Positions 24,148 through 24,815 of a stretch of DNA of 24,815 nt are shown here, in pieces. Position numbers and translations under genes: made by a program. Below the pieces are notes generated by a model. It worked only from the letters and a program-made list of their open reading frames with translations. It made no database searches and was not told the DNA's origin. The stretch is taken from positions 1 through 24,815 of IMG/VR virus record IMGVR_UViG_3300017739_000101. The stretch is one strand, 5' to 3'. Each line of letters opens with the position of its first letter. The first letter of the stretch is position 1. The stretch is from a virus.

Positions 24148-24815
24148 AATACAATATACATAGTAGACGGTAAAAGATACTCAGTAGGTCAGTCTAAGCT
24201 AGAACAATTTTTAAACGATTTTCCTAACGCTGTAAGAGAAACAGAAGTGGGAAAGCAAAACGGCTTCCCGCAAGACCCGACGGCGAGCCAAGAAGATATG
24301 GGGTCGCAATTGGACGATGGTTCATCGGAATCAGTAAGTTGGTTTGATCAAACATGGTTTGGTAGAGGTTTTAGAGCTGCAAGCACTACAGGTGAAGCTA
24401 CAGATCTTATGGCTGAAGATTTTTCTAATGTTGATATAAAAAAAGTTAGAGAATTTATAGCGGCTAAAGAAGATGAAGCTAAAAATTACGTTCCTTCTGA
24501 GCGTATGCAAAAATTCCAAAAACAATACATAAAAGAAGGCAAGACTTGGTCTGCTTTTTTTAGAGGTGTAAGAAGACAACCTGGTTTATTACCAGAGCTT
24601 TTTGTCCAATCATTAGGTACTCAAATAGGTACGGCTTTTGATGCACCTGAATCATTAGCCTTTGCAGGTACTGGCGCAGCTGCCGGAGCCGCTCTTGGAG
24701 CAGTACCAGGTGCTATTGCTGGTGCTATGGGTGGTTTAGCAACATCTATGGAAGCCGCTTTAACTTTTGGTGAGCTTATAGAAAAAGAGTTAAAATTAGA
24801 AAACAAAGAGTTTAC
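24145..24815 (+). CDS. Probable large internal virion protein (3' partial)
   Basis: The frame opens at 24145 and stays open to the right edge, giving 223 complete codons; a stop was not reached, so the gene continues beyond the window. Residues 1-30 (MNTIYIVDGKRYSVG, LEQFLNDFPNA) match an N-terminal motif I know from very large capsid-internal proteins of marine and crAss-like phages. Residues 34-64 are a polar linker encoded by GC-rich, atypical codons. Residues 65-165 are helical and charged (VSWFDQTWFGRGFRAAS, KVREFIAAKEDEAKNY). Residues ~170-206 are a long Gly/Ala-rich hydrophobic stretch (GTGAAAGAALGAVPGAIAG) with a glycine-zipper look, consistent with membrane insertion during ejection. 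Any enzymatic domain would lie downstream, out of sight. A clear ATG follows the previous gene by three bases. Confidence 0.65.
   Translation, partial: MNTIYIVDGKRYSVGQSKLEQFLNDFPNAVRETEVGKQNGFPQDPTASQEDMGSQLDDGSSESVSWFDQTWFGRGFRAASTTGEATDLMAEDFSNVDIKKVREFIAAKEDEAKNYVPSERMQKFQKQYIKEGKTWSAFFRGVRRQPGLLPELFVQSLGTQIGTAFDAPESLAFAGTGAAAGAALGAVPGAIAGAMGGLATSMEAALTFGELIEKELKLENKEF
24247..24271 (+). other. Stable hairpin in a GC-rich coding patch
   Basis: GTGGGAA and GC at 24247-24256 pair with GC and TTCCCGC at 24263-24271, with a one-base A bulge and loop AAAACG. It sits about 100 bases into the last gene, inside a patch that is about 55% G+C over 24241-24300, against a clearly AT-rich background. 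Confidence 0.45.

Noticed and set aside
1-24815. Full genetic-code reassignment (TAG to Gln or TGA to Trp), as in some crAss-like phages
   Set aside because: All long genes, including a 3127-codon one, are free of internal TAG, TGA and TAA under the standard code. A truly recoded genome would carry such codons inside genes. Occasional read-through at the two TAG junctions remains possible.
1-24815. tRNA genes
   Set aside because: Gaps are 58 bases or shorter and no cloverleaf-like GGTTCGA-type loop was seen outside coding sequence.

Overview
The window is a dense, AT-rich piece of a tailed-phage genome carrying most of a virion morphogenesis module. Every gene is on the + strand, intergenic gaps are 2 to 58 bases, and no stretch over 300 bases lacks a gene. 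I saw no tRNA, integrase, insertion sequence, CRISPR array or host-like metabolic gene. Both ends cut through genes: the large terminase at the left and a putative internal virion protein at the right.

Order: terminase large subunit (5' truncated), portal, acidic scaffold, HK97-type major capsid protein, an intrinsic terminator, a conserved protein of unknown role bracketed by two UUCG hairpins, two probable neck/ring proteins, a giant 3127-residue tail protein (about 38% of the window), two beta-rich or small virion proteins, and three probable internal/ejection proteins. No tail tube, sheath or tape-measure gene is seen. A very large tail protein with P22 gp10-like end motifs suggests a short-tailed (podovirus-like) virion; this is an inference.

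Host: none of the twelve start codons has a Shine-Dalgarno-like GGAGG. The leaders are A/U-rich, with TTTTATT just before ATG for scaffold and capsid. This is typical of Bacteroidota and their phages. With the AT-rich codons (AGA, TTA, ATA) and the resemblance of several proteins to families I know from marine flavobacterial and uncultured marine phages and, more distantly, crAss-like phages, the best guess is a phage of a marine Flavobacteriia-like host. No database search was possible.

How the genes would work together: the terminase packages DNA through the portal into a shell built from capsid protein on the scaffold. The ring proteins and the giant tail protein close the neck and build the tail and probable adhesion surface. 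The last three proteins probably sit in the capsid and are ejected to carry DNA across the envelope.

The most unusual points are: the ~1300-residue beta-rich insertion in the giant tail protein; four gene junctions with identical stop-NNN-ATG spacing in one frame, two of which use the only TAG stops, so that amber read-through would fuse neighbours; a heptad array followed by a perfectly phased hendecad array in one internal protein; and short GC-rich, codon-atypical linker patches in two otherwise AT-rich genes.
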